The notes: a model not told the origin generated them from the sequence alone. Positions 35,913 through 47,533 are shown, numbered from the stretch's first letter. The stretch is 64,000 nt of DNA from Actinokineospora fastidiosa (GCF_014648415.1 NZ_BMRB01000004.1:434001-498000), one strand, 5' to 3'. A program made the numbers and translations.

Positions 35913-36527
35913 TCAGGCCGAACCGAGGTTGAGCAGGGCGCTGATCTGCCCGGTGCGGGACTGCACCACCTTGTCGGCGAACTTCTTCACGTCGGGGCTC
36001 ACCCCGTCGGTCAGCTCCCGCCGCGCCATCTCGACGGCGTTGTGCTGGTGCCCGGTGAGCACGCTGACGAACCGCTCCTCGAACTCACCGTCCGGCGCGG
36101 CGGCCAGCGCGGCCAGCGACTCCGGGTCGGTGATGGGCATGCCGCCGTGGTGGGCGTGCGCGTCCGGGTTGGTGTCGACCTCGGTCGGCTGGCCCCAGCC
36201 GGTGAGCCAGGCCTCCATCTGGCCCACTTCGGTGCGCTGGGTCGCGCCGATCGCGGCGGCCAGCTGGGCGACCTCGGGGCGCACGGCGCGCTTCTCGGCC
36301 AGCGCCACCAGCTCGATGCCCTGCTCGTGGTTGGCGATCGCCATCTGCAGGTACATCACGTCGGCCAGGTTGTAGTCGCCCACGGCCGGGGACGGGGGAG
36401 GGGCCTGCACGGGCTGGTGCCCGTGCCCGTGCCCGGCGGCGGGCGAGGACGGCGCGAACTCGGCTGGCAGCGGGCCCGCGCACCCGGTCAGGGCCAGGAC
36501 CAGGGCGAACAGCGCGCAGCGGCGCAT
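35913..36527 (-). CDS. DUF305 lipoprotein
   Basis: 204 residues from ATG 36527. Signal with lipobox LALTGC (Cys ~16), then a His/Pro-rich linker (AAGHGHGHQP) and a DUF305 four-helix domain: VMYLQMAIANHEQGIELVALA and LTGHQHNAVEMARRELTDG with its paired metal-binding-type His/Met residues. DUF305 proteins are often linked to copper handling. Downstream of the LPMO gene, itself a copper enzyme, so the link is suggestive only. Confidence 0.88.
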   Translation of the reverse strand: MRRCALFALVLALTGCAGPLPAEFAPSSPAAGHGHGHQPVQAPPPSPAVGDYNLADVMYLQMAIANHEQGIELVALAEKRAVRPEVAQLAAAIGATQRTEVGQMEAWLTGWGQPTEVDTNPDAHAHHGGMPITDPESLAALAAAPDGEFEERFVSVLTGHQHNAVEMARRELTDGVSPDVKKFADKVVQSRTGQISALLNLGSA

Positions 36528-36586
36528 GGGGACTCCTGGGGGGACGCCGGTGGAGCCCGCCGCGCCGCGGGCTCCACCGGGGGTGG

Positions 36587-37333
36587 TCAGATCCGGGCCC
36601 AGAGCGCCGGGGTCGTGTCCGGCTCCCAGCCCGCCAGTGCCGTGTGCGCCTGGAGGCAGCGGTACGAGGCGCCGTTGTAGGTCACCGTGGAACCGGCCGA
36701 GTACGCCGTGCCGACGGCCCACGTGCCGGTGGACGGCGGCGTGGTGGTGGTCGTGGTCGTCGGCGGCGTGGTGGGCGGGGTGGTCGGCGGCGTGGTCGGC
36801 GGCGTGGTGCCGCCACCGCCGATCTGCAGGTCGACGCAGTTGTAGAAGGCCATCGCGGTGTCGGCGATGTTCCAGATGGCCAGCACCTTCTGCCTGCCGC
36901 TGTAGCCGCCCAGGTTGACCTGGTGGGTCACCCGCGAGCCCGGCTGCGCGCCGTTGTCGTTGAACAGCGCGACCCGGGTGCCGCCGATGTAGTACTCCCA
37001 CGTCGTGGTGCGGTGGCGGGCGGTGATGATCCAGTTGAACGTCACCGAGGAGCCCACCGAGGTCGCCCGCCACGGCTTGGAGTCGTCGTTGAGGTCGGCG
37101 AAGCGGGACACGCCGCCGTGGCAGTTGCGCTGGCCCTTCGGGCCTTCCACGCTCTGCGGCTCGTACTTGATGGACCCGCAGGACACGGTGCCAGCGGCGC
37201 ACTGCGCCTGCCTGCTCGGCGGGGTCGAGATGTACCCGTGCGCCGCGGCGGGCGACGCGGGCAGGGCGATCATGATCAGCGGGCTGATGCCCACACCGGC
37301 GGCGAACATGGCCAGTTTGCGCTTGTGCTTCAT
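36587..37333 (-). CDS. AA10 lytic polysaccharide monooxygenase with C-terminal CBM5/12
   Basis: 248 residues from ATG 37333, which follows GGAGGAG. Signal peptide cleaved after AAA so that mature His1 leads HGYISTPPSR; the second brace His is in ITARHRTTTWEYY. Conserved CNCVDL-like end (YNCVDLQI). A Thr-Pro linker leads to a chitin-binding module of the CBM5/12 type (WAVGTAYSAGSTVTYNGASYRCLQAHTA, W-rich end). AA10 enzymes cut crystalline chitin or cellulose with copper and O2. The dre site upstream points to chitin. Confidence 0.95.
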   Translation of the reverse strand: MKHKRKLAMFAAGVGISPLIMIALPASPAAAHGYISTPPSRQAQCAAGTVSCGSIKYEPQSVEGPKGQRNCHGGVSRFADLNDDSKPWRATSVGSSVTFNWIITARHRTTTWEYYIGGTRVALFNDNGAQPGSRVTHQVNLGGYSGRQKVLAIWNIADTAMAFYNCVDLQIGGGGTTPPTTPPTTPPTTPPTTTTTTTPPSTGTWAVGTAYSAGSTVTYNGASYRCLQAHTALAGWEPDTTPALWARI

Positions 37334-37440
37334 TGTCTGCTCCTCCACGGGGGCGGACTGCGTTTCCGCCGGGCCGTCGCCCGGCGCAGGGGGTGGAAAC
37401 GGGCAAGCAGTGGGACGCCTGCCTCCCGGAAGTACAGCTT

Positions 37441-37452
37441 TGGTCTAGACCA
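37441..37452. promoter_or_regulatory. DasR-responsive element (dre)
   Basis: TGGTCTAGACCA is the perfect core of the dre consensus bound by DasR, the GntR-family GlcNAc-responsive regulator. It lies 108 bp upstream of the LPMO start. The rest of 37349-37655 holds the divergent promoters; nothing else is recognised. Confidence 0.92.
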
Positions 37453-37655
37453 TAACCAGCCTGCTGATCACCCGTCAAGACCAGCGGGCTGCTCCGGCTT
37501 GCCGTTCTTACCAGCGGGCCGCGTCGGGTGCGCCATACCGATTCGTCATATGGTCGAGGTGGTGGATCGGCGAGGCTGTCATACCCGGCGGATACGGTCG
37601 GGTAGTTTGGGACACCTGTTCGACCAGCGAGCCATTTCCCCGGGGAGCGACGAAA

Positions 37656-39707
37656 GTGACAGCCGAGACCCTCTACGGCGCCGACGACCTCACACACCTT
37701 GAGGGGTTGGAGGCGGTCCGCAAGCGGCCCGGCATGTACATCGGCTCCACCGACAGCCGCGGCGTGCGCCACCTGTTCACCGAGATCGTCGACAACGCCA
37801 CCGACGAGGGTGTCGCCGGTCACGCGGGCCGGGTCGTGGTGACCCTGCACGCCGACGGCAGCGTCCAGGTCGACGACGACGGCCGCGGCATCCCGACCGG
37901 CGTGCACGCCAAGTCCGGCCTCTCCGGCGTCGAACTCGTCCTCACCCGGCTGCATGCGGGCGGCAAGTTCGGCGGCTCGGGGTACAAGACCTCCGGCGGC
38001 CTGCACGGCGTCGGCGCCTCCGCGGTCAACGCCCTGTCGCTGCGCTTCGACGTGCTCGTCAAGCGCGAGGGCAAGGTGCACGAGATGTCCTTCGCGCACG
38101 GCGTGCCCGGCGTGTTCGACGGGCCGGGGCCCAAGGCCAGGTTCACCCACCAGTCCGGCCTGCGCGTCACCGGGAAGATGAAGCGCGGCGAGTCCACCGG
38201 CACGTCCATCCGGTACTGGCACGACGCCCGCTACTTCGAGAACGGCGCCGCCCTCGACGTCGAGACCGTCCGGGCCAAGCTGCGCAACACTGCCTTCCTC
38301 GTCCCCGGCGTCACCTACGTGCTGCGCGACGCCACCGACGGCGCGATCGCCGAAGAGACGTTCCACTTCCCCGGCGGCCTGACCGACATGGTCGCCTTCC
38401 TCGCCCCCGACAGCGAGCGCGCGGTCTCCGGCACCCTGCTGATCGACGGCGAGGGCGTCTACCACGAGAACGCCGCCGACGAGAACGGCGTCATGCGGTC
38501 CAAAGTGGAGCGGCGCGCCGAGGTCGAGGTCGCGCTGCGGTGGGGGACCGGCTACGAGCGCACGGTCGAGTGCTTCACCAACACCATCCGCAACATGCAC
38601 GGCGGCACCCACCGCAAGGGCTTCGAGCGCGGTGCGGTGAAAGCCCTGCAGGACGCCATCTCCAAGACGCGCGGGCTGCTGAAGCCCAAAGAGGACCTGC
38701 CGACCCTGGAGGACGTGCTGGAGGGCATGACCGCGGTCGTGCACGTGCGCATCCCCGAGCCGCAGTTCACCTCCCAGACCAAGGACGAGCTGTCCACCGC
38801 GGGCATCACCAAGGTGATCCAGGGCGTGGTGGAGAAGCACATCAGGGCATGGACCGAGGACCGCAGGACCAAGTCCGAGGCCAAGGTCGTCCTGCAGAAG
38901 ATCGTCGACGCAGGCCGCGTGCGCATCGCGCAGAAGCAGCAGAAGGACGCCGCCCGGCGCAAGACCGCGCTGGAGGGCGCGGCCATGCCCGCCAAGCTGG
39001 TCGACTGCCGCGCGACCGGGGTGGCCCGCAGCGAGCTGTTCCTGGTCGAGGGCGACAGCGCCCTCGGCTCGGCGCGGATGGCGCGGGTGTCGGAGTACCA
39101 GGCGCTGCTGCCGCTGCGCGGCAAGATCCTCAACGTGCAGAAGGCGAGCCTGGCCGACACCCTGCGCAACGCCGAGATCGCCTCCATCGTGCAGGTCCTC
39201 GGCGCGGGCACCGGCCGCACGTTCGACCTCGGCGCCATGCGCTACGGCCGCGTCATCATCATGGCCGACGCCGACGTCGACGGCTCGCACATCCGGACCC
39301 TGCTGATCACCCTCTTCGCCAAGTACATGCGCCCGGTGATCGAGGACGGCAGGCTCTACGCCGCCATGCCGCCGCTGCACAAGGTGCAGACCCGCGGCCG
39401 CAACGGCCAGACGTTCTACACCTTCACCCAGCGCGAGATGGAGCAGAAGGTCGCCTCGCTGACCAAGTCGGGCAAGCAGGTCATCACCCCCGTTCCCCGG
39501 TTCAAGGGCCTCGGCGAGATGGACGCCGACGAGCTCTGGGAGACCACGATGAACCCCGCCACCCGCTCGGTCCGCCGCATCACCCTCGACGACGCGGACG
39601 CCGCGGAGGCAGCGCTGGAGCTGCTGATGGGCGAGAAGGTCGAACCCCGCCGCAACTGGCTGGTCGACTCCGCCGCCCGCGTCGACCAGGACGCCATCGA
39701 TATCTGA
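37656..39707 (+). CDS. Type IIA topoisomerase subunit B (second GyrB/ParE-like)
   Basis: 683 residues, GTG start. GHKL ATPase (RKRPGMYIGST, EIVDNATDEG, DDGRGIPTG, GGLHGVGASAVNAL), transducer, and TOPRIM domain (LFLVEGDSALGSA, IMADADVDGSHIRTLL). Next gene is the A subunit, 33 bp on. Neither dnaA, dnaN nor recF is near, so this is not the oriC gyrase pair but the second topoisomerase (ParE or GyrB2 type) known from Streptomyces and relatives. Confidence 0.93.
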   Translation: MTAETLYGADDLTHLEGLEAVRKRPGMYIGSTDSRGVRHLFTEIVDNATDEGVAGHAGRVVVTLHADGSVQVDDDGRGIPTGVHAKSGLSGVELVLTRLHAGGKFGGSGYKTSGGLHGVGASAVNALSLRFDVLVKREGKVHEMSFAHGVPGVFDGPGPKARFTHQSGLRVTGKMKRGESTGTSIRYWHDARYFENGAALDVETVRAKLRNTAFLVPGVTYVLRDATDGAIAEETFHFPGGLTDMVAFLAPDSERAVSGTLLIDGEGVYHENAADENGVMRSKVERRAEVEVALRWGTGYERTVECFTNTIRNMHGGTHRKGFERGAVKALQDAISKTRGLLKPKEDLPTLEDVLEGMTAVVHVRIPEPQFTSQTKDELSTAGITKVIQGVVEKHIRAWTEDRRTKSEAKVVLQKIVDAGRVRIAQKQQKDAARRKTALEGAAMPAKLVDCRATGVARSELFLVEGDSALGSARMARVSEYQALLPLRGKILNVQKASLADTLRNAEIASIVQVLGAGTGRTFDLGAMRYGRVIIMADADVDGSHIRTLLITLFAKYMRPVIEDGRLYAAMPPLHKVQTRGRNGQTFYTFTQREMEQKVASLTKSGKQVITPVPRFKGLGEMDADELWETTMNPATRSVRRITLDDADAAEAALELLMGEKVEPRRNWLVDSAARVDQDAIDI

Positions 39708-39740
39708 TCCCCCCGCCGTCCCGATTAGGAAGTCGCAGTT

Positions 39741-42700
39741 ATGGCACGCCGCAAGGCAGTCTCGGCCAAGGTCGACCCCGCCGCCTTCGACCAGGCGGGG
39801 GCCCAGGTCTTCGAGAACCCGGTGAAGACCGAGATCGAGGACTCGTACCTGGAGTACGCGTACTCGGTCATCCACTCCCGAGCCCTACCCGACGCGCGCG
39901 ACGGGCTGAAGCCCGTCCACCGCCGCATCCTGTACTCGATGAACGAACAGGGCTACCGCCCCACCCACGCCTACGTGAAGTCCTCGCGGGTCGTGGGGGA
40001 CACAATGGGCAAGTATCATCCACACGGTGACGTGGCGATTTACGACGCCATGGTGCGGATGGCGCAGGACTTCTCGCTGAACGCCCCGCTGATCGACGGG
40101 CACGGCAACTTCGGCAGCCCGGACGACGGACCGGCGGCCAGCCGGTACTGCGTCGTCGGCGACACCCGGATCCGGCTCGCCGATGGCACCAGCCCGCGGA
40201 TCGCCGACCTGGTGCCGCTCGCGCCGGACAGCGAGGCCGAGGTCGACTTCGAGGTGCTCGACAAGGACGGCAAGGCGGTCCAGGTCGATCGGGTGTTCAA
40301 CTCCGGTGTCCACCCCACCCTGCGGATGCGGACGGAGGCCGGGTACCGGCTTCGCGGAAGCGAGAACCACCTCGTGTTGTGCCTCGAGGCGCCGATGGGC
40401 GTTCCCCTGTTCCAGTGGCGCAGGCTCGACGAGGTGAAGCCGGGCATGGTCGTGTGCGTCGCCCGCAACGCCTGGCAGAACCTCGTGCCGACGGCGCGCG
40501 AGTACATGCTCGGCGTCCTGGCGGGCGCGTGGGTGTCCGAGGGCTGGGCCAGTGACACCCGTGCAGGCTTCAACAACACGGACGGCTACTTCTTCGACGA
40601 GGTGGTGCACGCTTACCAGTCGGTGGTCGGCGGGCGGTACTACGTTTCCACCAGGCAGACCAAGGTCGATCACAAGACCGTCTACGAGTTGGATATCCAG
40701 GACTGCGCGGGCGGGATGGAGAAGTTCCGGCAGAGTCCGCTCGGTGAGTTCATCGGCGCGAAGGCCCGGGACAAATTCGTGCCGGACTTCGTGTGGCGGG
40801 CCGGTTGGGGAGTCAAGCGCGCGTTCCTGATGGCGGCCTTCGAGGGCGACGGCGGTCCGCGCGTGGCGAAGGACGGCTTCACCATCCACTACTCCACCTA
40901 CAGCAGGCGCTTGGCGGACGAACTGCAGGAGCTGTTGGCCGAGTTCGGCGTGTTGGCCAGGACCAAGAGCTACTCACGGCCGAGTGGATCGGTGGAGCAC
41001 CGGCTCATCGTGTCCGGCCTGCGCAACGTCCGCGCCTTCGTGGAGCGCGTCGGGTTCCTCAGGTCGAAGCAGGCCAAGGTCAAGGACCTGCTGGTGCGGT
41101 CTCCGGTGCGGCCCCACCGTCTCAGCAAGGACCACGTCCCGTTCGTCGCCGAGTACGTGCGCGACGCTCTGCCCGCGGGCCGCGGCAGCGGGCGCAAGTG
41201 GCTGGAGAACCACAACTTCGATCGGGTCGAGCGCTGGGAGACCGAGCGTCTGCGGCTGATCGACCGGTTCAAGGACACCGAGGTCCTGGCGACCATCCTG
41301 CCGATCATGGACTCGGGCTACCTCTTCGAGCGGGTGACCGAGGTCGTTCCCGACGAACCGGCTGAGGTCTACTCGGTGCGGGTGGTCTCCGAGGACCACT
41401 CGTTCCTCGCTGGTGGTTTCGTCAACCACAACACCGAAGCGCGGATGTCGCCTGAGGCGATGTTGCTTGTCGGGGAGCTTGATGAGGACACCGTCGACTT
41501 TCGGCCCAATTACGACGGGTCGTTGCAGGAGCCGTCGGTGTTGCCTGCGGCGTTTCCGAATCTGCTGGTCAACGGGTCGTCGGGGATCGCGGTGGGGATG
41601 GCGACCAACATGATCCCGCACAACCTCGGCGAGGTCGTCGCCGCGGCGCGGTGGTTGGTGAACCATCCCGACGCCGATCTCGACAAGCTCATGGAGTTCA
41701 TCCCCGGGCCCGACCTGCCCACCGGCGGGATGCTGCTCGGGCTGGACGAGGTGCGCAAGGCGTACGAGACCGGGCGCGGGATCGTGCGGATGCGGGCGCG
41801 CACGGAGATCGGGCCGCTGGAGGGGAGCCGGGGCAGGCAGGCGATCACCGTCACCGAGCTGCCCTACCAGGTCGGCGCGGAGAAGATCATCGAGAAGATC
41901 ACCGACGAGGTCACCAAGACCAAGCGGCTCTCCGGCATCGCCGACGTCAAGGACCTGACCGACCGCGAGAACGGCACGCGGCTGGTCATCGAGTGCAAGG
42001 TGGGCGTCAACCCGCAGGCGCTGCTGGCCGACCTCTACCGGCTCACGCCGATGGAGCAGTCCTTCGGCATCAACAACCTGGTGCTCGTGGACGGCCAGCC
42101 GCGCACGCTCGGGCTCAAGGCGCTGCTGGAGGTGTACCTCAAGCACCGCTACGAGGTCGTCACCCGGCGCACGCGGTTCCGGCGCAAGAAGCGGGAGGAC
42201 CGGCTGCACCTCGTCGAGGGCCTGCTCGTCGCGCTGCTCGACATCGACAAGGTCATCGCGCTGATCCGGTGGAGCGAGAACGCCGCCGCGGCCAAGGACG
42301 GCCTGATGAAGCGGTTCAAGCTCTCCGACATCCAGGCCACCTACATCCTCGACACGCCGCTGCGCAGGCTCACCAAGTACGACCGCATCGAGCTGGAGGC
42401 CGAGCAGGACAAGCTCCGCAAGGAGATCGCCGAGCTGTCGACGATCCTCGACGACGAGCGCGTGCTGCGGAAGGTCGTCTCCACCGAGCTCGGCAAGGTC
42501 GCCAAGGACCTCGCCGAGGAGCGCCGCACCGCGCTGATCGACGGCGACCTCAAGGAGGTGCTCGCCGCCAGCAAGCCAGCGGGCCCGCTGGAGGTCGCCG
42601 ACGACCCGTGCCAGGTGCTGCTGTCGGCCACCGGCCTGGTCGCCCGCACCGCCGCGGAGTCCGAGGAGTCCAGCGAGGCCCGCAGGCGCAACGGCCGGGC

Positions 42701-43505
42701 CAAGCACGACGCCGTCTCCGCGATCGTCCACACGACCGCGCGAGGGCAGGTGCTCCTGGTGAGCAACCGCGGCCGGGCGTTCAAAGTGGACGTTCTGCCG
42801 CTGCCAGTGCTGCCCGAGCAGAGCGGGACGGTCTCGCTGTCCGGCGGCATGGCGGCCGGGGAGGTGGTCCCGCTGGAGAAGGGCGAGCGGGTGGTGGGCA
42901 TCGCGCCGCTCGGGGAGACGTCGTCGCCGGGCCTGGCCATGGGCACGCGGCAGGGCGTGGTGAAGGTGTGCGCGCCGGACTGGCCGGTGCGGTCGGACGA
43001 GTTCGAGGTCATCTCCCTGCGCGACGGGGACGAGATCGTGGGCGCCACCTGGTTGACCGACGGCGCGGAGACGCTGGCGTTCGTCACCTCGGACGCGTCG
43101 CTGCTGCACTACCCGGCCGGGCTGGTCCGCCCGCAGGGCCTCAAGGGCGGCGGCATGGCGGGCGTGAACCTGGGCAAGGACGCCCACGCCGTTTTCTTCG
43201 GCGCGGTCCGCACGGACGACCCCGACCACGGCGAGCCGATGGTCGTCACCGCGACCGGCACCACGGTCAAGGTCACCCCGCTGGCCAAGTACCCCACCAA
43301 GGGCCGCGCCACGGGCGGCGTCCGCGCGCACCGGTTCCTCAAGGGCGAACACGCCGTCACGCTGGCCTGGATCGGCCCCCGCCCGGCGGGGATCAGCCGC
43401 AACGGCTCCGCCGTCGAACTCCCCGAGCCCGACCCGCGCCGCGACGGCAGCGGCTCGGCGCACCCGGGGCCGGACATGGTCGGGCACCTGATCGAGCGGG
43501 ATTAG
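39741..43505 (+). CDS. Type IIA topoisomerase subunit A (second GyrA/ParC-like) carrying an intein
   Basis: 1254 residues as encoded; 826 after removal of the 428-residue intein, a normal ParC size. Host exteins: [32 protein letters not shown], then catalytic Tyr136 in AASRY, immediately followed by the intein and then [12 protein letters not shown]-terminal beta-pinwheel region with [12 protein letters not shown] and [12 protein letters not shown]. The enzyme needs splicing to rebuild the active site RY-TEAR. Partner of the B subunit upstream. Confidence 0.95.
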   Translation: MARRKAVSAKVDPAAFDQAGAQVFENPVKTEIEDSYLEYAYSVIHSRALPDARDGLKPVHRRILYSMNEQGYRPTHAYVKSSRVVGDTMGKYHPHGDVAIYDAMVRMAQDFSLNAPLIDGHGNFGSPDDGPAASRYCVVGDTRIRLADGTSPRIADLVPLAPDSEAEVDFEVLDKDGKAVQVDRVFNSGVHPTLRMRTEAGYRLRGSENHLVLCLEAPMGVPLFQWRRLDEVKPGMVVCVARNAWQNLVPTAREYMLGVLAGAWVSEGWASDTRAGFNNTDGYFFDEVVHAYQSVVGGRYYVSTRQTKVDHKTVYELDIQDCAGGMEKFRQSPLGEFIGAKARDKFVPDFVWRAGWGVKRAFLMAAFEGDGGPRVAKDGFTIHYSTYSRRLADELQELLAEFGVLARTKSYSRPSGSVEHRLIVSGLRNVRAFVERVGFLRSKQAKVKDLLVRSPVRPHRLSKDHVPFVAEYVRDALPAGRGSGRKWLENHNFDRVERWETERLRLIDRFKDTEVLATILPIMDSGYLFERVTEVVPDEPAEVYSVRVVSEDHSFLAGGFVNHNTEARMSPEAMLLVGELDEDTVDFRPNYDGSLQEPSVLPAAFPNLLVNGSSGIAVGMATNMIPHNLGEVVAAARWLVNHPDADLDKLMEFIPGPDLPTGGMLLGLDEVRKAYETGRGIVRMRARTEIGPLEGSRGRQAITVTELPYQVGAEKIIEKITDEVTKTKRLSGIADVKDLTDRENGTRLVIECKVGVNPQALLADLYRLTPMEQSFGINNLVLVDGQPRTLGLKALLEVYLKHRYEVVTRRTRFRRKKREDRLHLVEGLLVALLDIDKVIALIRWSENAAAAKDGLMKRFKLSDIQATYILDTPLRRLTKYDRIELEAEQDKLRKEIAELSTILDDERVLRKVVSTELGKVAKDLAEERRTALIDGDLKEVLAASKPAGPLEVADDPCQVLLSATGLVARTAAESEESSEARRRNGRAKHDAVSAIVHTTARGQVLLVSNRGRAFKVDVLPLPVLPEQSGTVSLSGGMAAGEVVPLEKGERVVGIAPLGETSSPGLAMGTRQGVVKVCAPDWPVRSDEFEVISLRDGDEIVGATWLTDGAETLAFVTSDASLLHYPAGLVRPQGLKGGGMAGVNLGKDAHAVFFGAVRTDDPDHGEPMVVTATGTTVKVTPLAKYPTKGRATGGVRAHRFLKGEHAVTLAWIGPRPAGISRNGSAVELPEPDPRRDGSGSAHPGPDMVGHLIERD
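40149..41432 (+). other. Full-length intein with LAGLIDADG homing endonuclease in topoisomerase subunit A
   Basis: Intein residues 1-428, from Cys1 (TGC 40149-40151) in [13 protein letters not shown] to His-Asn in GGFVNHN (Asn codon 41430-41432), with +1 Thr. Block B is [10 protein letters not shown]; endonuclease motifs are [13 protein letters not shown] and [12 protein letters not shown], the acidic residues of both retained in the EGW and EGDGG parts. The insertion point, between the catalytic Tyr and Thr, is the one used by the Mycobacterium xenopi GyrA mini-intein. Sequence is less GC-biased than the host gene. Confidence 0.95.
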
Positions 43506-43566
43506 CGCGGGGATCTCCTGGAGGGGCCGGTCCGCGAGGGCTGGCCCATTCCCCTGCCGCCTGCCG

Positions 43567-43589
43567 GGTGTCTAGCTATCCTAGACACC
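43567..43589. promoter_or_regulatory. Perfect inverted repeat abutting the start codon at 43590
   Basis: GGTGTCTAG (43567-43575) and CTAGACACC (43581-43589), perfect 9-bp arms with a 5-nt spacer (CTATC), end exactly at the ATG. TATCCT at 43577-43582 fits a -10 box about 7 bp before the ATG and no ribosome site is present, so a leaderless transcript is likely. Confidence 0.75.
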
Positions 43590-44099
43590 ATGCTGAACGA
43601 CGACCTGCTCCGCCTCGCCCGTCAGGCCGCGATGAACCTCGCCGAGGCTCAGGAGCGGGCGGAGGGCGCCCGCACCGAGTACCACCAGGCGGTTCGGCGG
43701 CTGCACCTCGCCGGGGCCTCGCTGCGCGAGATCGCCGACGCGCTGGAGATCAGCCACCAGCGGGTGCACCAGATGGTCGAGGAGGCGGGCGGCACGCCGG
43801 GGTGGAAGCCGCGCCGCACGCCGCCGGAGCCCGCGTGCTCCTTCTGCGGCGTCACGCACACCGAGCCTGGCTCGCTGGTGGCGGGGCCGGGCGTCTACAT
43901 CTGCCACGCCTGTGTCGCCGCCTCCACCGTCGCCATCGCCGACGCGAAGGACCAGCCGCAGGTCGCGACCCCGCTGGCGTGCTCGTTCTGCGACCGTCCC
44001 GCGACCGAGGCGCAGCACCTGGCGACCGGGCCGGGCGTGCGGATCTGCGAGCGGTGCGTGGGGTTCTGCTCGGAGATCGTCGACCTCTACCTGGACTGA
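43590..44099 (+). CDS. HTH protein with two ClpX-type C4 zinc fingers
   Basis: 169 residues. N-terminal helical segment and a HTH (AGASLREIADALEISHQRVHQMVEEAG, ~40-67), followed by two ClpX-type zinc-binding domains: CSFCGVTH...YICHACV (~83-110) and CSFCDRPA...RICERCVGFC (~132-160), each with four Cys. ClpX uses this domain for dimerisation and adaptor binding; there is no AAA+ ATPase here. The palindrome covering its promoter suggests it represses itself. 3' end overlaps the convergent TetR gene by 13 bp. Confidence 0.85.
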   Translation: MLNDDLLRLARQAAMNLAEAQERAEGARTEYHQAVRRLHLAGASLREIADALEISHQRVHQMVEEAGGTPGWKPRRTPPEPACSFCGVTHTEPGSLVAGPGVYICHACVAASTVAIADAKDQPQVATPLACSFCDRPATEAQHLATGPGVRICERCVGFCSEIVDLYLD

Positions 44100-44860
44100 A
44101 GCGCGATCCCGTCGAGCAGGATGGCCAGCCCGGTGTGGAAGCTGCGCCGGGCGTCCCACTCCAGGTAGGGCGTGCGGTCCTCCGGCGGGGGCTCGGGGTC
44201 GGACTCCAGCCAGGTGGTCATCGGGAACCGCGCGGCGAAGTCCGGGACCGCGGCCTCCAGCAGCGGTGAGCGGGAGTACCACCAGTCCTCGTCCGACTGC
44301 CCGGTGGCCGCCGCGGCGGAGCGGGCGTCGGCCACGGACTGGGCGGCGCCGCGGACGTAGTGGAACAGGGTGCTGATCGCGCCGCGGGCGGCGCGCGGGG
44401 GCAGGCCGGTGCGGCGGACGATGGCCGCGACCGTCTCCAGCGACTGGAACTCGTTCGGGCCGAGGACCGGACGGGCCCGGGAGATGTGCAGCAGCCACGG
44501 GTGGCGCAGGTGGAACGCCATGGTGTCGTCCGCCCACGCGACGAGCGCGTCCCGCCAGGGCACGTCGTCGGGGTAGGACGAGGGCAGCTCGGCCAGCGCC
44601 CGGTCGTACATCAGCTCCAGCAGCTCCGCCTTGCCGTGCACGTATGTATAGAGCGCCATCGCTGTGCGACCGAGGCGTTCGCCGACCGCGCGCATCGACA
44701 GGGTCGCCAGGCCGGTCTCGTCGGCAACGGCGATCGCGGCGTCGACGATCAGGTCGACCGACAGCGTGGGCCTCGGCCCCGGGCGCTCGGGCGGCTCGGC
44801 GGAGCGCCACAGCAGGGGGACCGACCGGGCGGGGTCGCCCTGTCCGGCGTAGACGACCAC
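44087..44860 (-). CDS. TetR-family repressor divergent from UvrA-like gene
   Basis: 257 residues, GTG start with GGAGTG upstream. HTH: AAIAVADETGLATLSMRAVGERLGRTAMALYTYVHGKAELLELM; C-terminal helical domain with LRHPWLLHISRARPVLGPNE, the same subfamily as the regulator at 21957. The position next to a UvrA-like ABC protein is typical of drug-responsive repressors controlling self-protection genes. Confidence 0.9.
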   Translation of the reverse strand: MVVYAGQGDPARSVPLLWRSAEPPERPGPRPTLSVDLIVDAAIAVADETGLATLSMRAVGERLGRTAMALYTYVHGKAELLELMYDRALAELPSSYPDDVPWRDALVAWADDTMAFHLRHPWLLHISRARPVLGPNEFQSLETVAAIVRRTGLPPRAARGAISTLFHYVRGAAQSVADARSAAAATGQSDEDWWYSRSPLLEAAVPDFAARFPMTTWLESDPEPPPEDRTPYLEWDARRSFHTGLAILLDGIALQSR

Positions 44861-44876
44861 GCATCACTCCTTATGG

Positions 44877-44898
44877 TGTAAAGTGCCGACTCCTTACA
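44877..44898. promoter_or_regulatory. Candidate TetR operator
   Basis: TGTAA (44877-44881) and TTACA (44894-44898) arms separated by 12 bp, extending imperfectly inward, in the 59-bp gap between the TetR gene and the UvrA-like gene. It overlaps the likely promoters of both. Confidence 0.55.
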
Positions 44899-44919
44899 GT
44901 ATAAACCCAAGGGGGAAGC

Positions 44920-47190
<2,271 letters not shown>

Positions 47191-47460
47191 TCGGCGGCTA
47201 AGTCGCTGCCGCTATTGTGTCGGCCGCGGGCACGGGCCCCGTCGAAATACCCGCCTTACGCCCCGAGGGAGCGGGGTCCGTGCTCGCCCATGCATTTCGC
47301 CGGGGCGGTCCTTCACAGTTAACAGAGGTTCTCGGTGGCCTTCCGTAGTGTCCTGACCTGCACGGATGGCCTAATAGCACTTCACAGTATCGTTTCCGTG
47401 ATACGGGAACGAGACGCCCTTGCGTCGGGTCGGACCCGGCCGCGATATTCGGTGGACCGA
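47191..47460. other. Intergenic region between UvrA-like and protease genes
   Basis: No gene seen. It contains a weak hairpin CCCCGAGGGAGCGGGG near 47250 that may end the uvrA transcript, two direct copies of CTTCACAGT (47311-47319 and 47380-47388), and an imperfect 7-bp inverted repeat CGTTTCC...GGGAACG (47391-47411). Confidence 0.5.
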
Positions 47461-47533
47461 CCGATTCGCCCGCTGTGAGGACGTTGTGGCGAATCGGCGG
47501 CAATTCCTCGGGGCGCGCCCCGGTGAATTGCCG
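47461..47533 (+). promoter_or_regulatory. Two abutting hairpins upstream of the protease gene
   Basis: First hairpin: CCGATTCGCC (47461-47470) with GGCGAATCGG (47488-47497), perfect 10 bp. Second starts at the next base: CGGCAATTC (47498-47506) with GAATTGCCG (47525-47533), perfect 9 bp, around an inner self-complementary GGGGCGCGCCCC. They end 56 bp before the protease start, so they lie in its leader or mark the end of the upstream transcript. Confidence 0.7.

Noticed and set aside
35913..39875. 1320-codon minus-strand frame spanning the DUF305, LPMO and topoisomerase genes
   Set aside because: Only its last ~200 codons match a real protein (DUF305 lipoprotein); the rest is antisense to recognised genes.
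40974..43487. Long minus-strand frame opposite topoisomerase subunit A
   Set aside because: Shadow frame without motifs; the + strand encodes clear ParC/GyrA and intein sequence.
39741..43505. Gene fusion or frameshift as the cause of the unusual length of topoisomerase subunit A
   Set aside because: The extra 428 residues begin with Cys, end with His-Asn before Thr and contain homing endonuclease motifs, so an intein explains the length.
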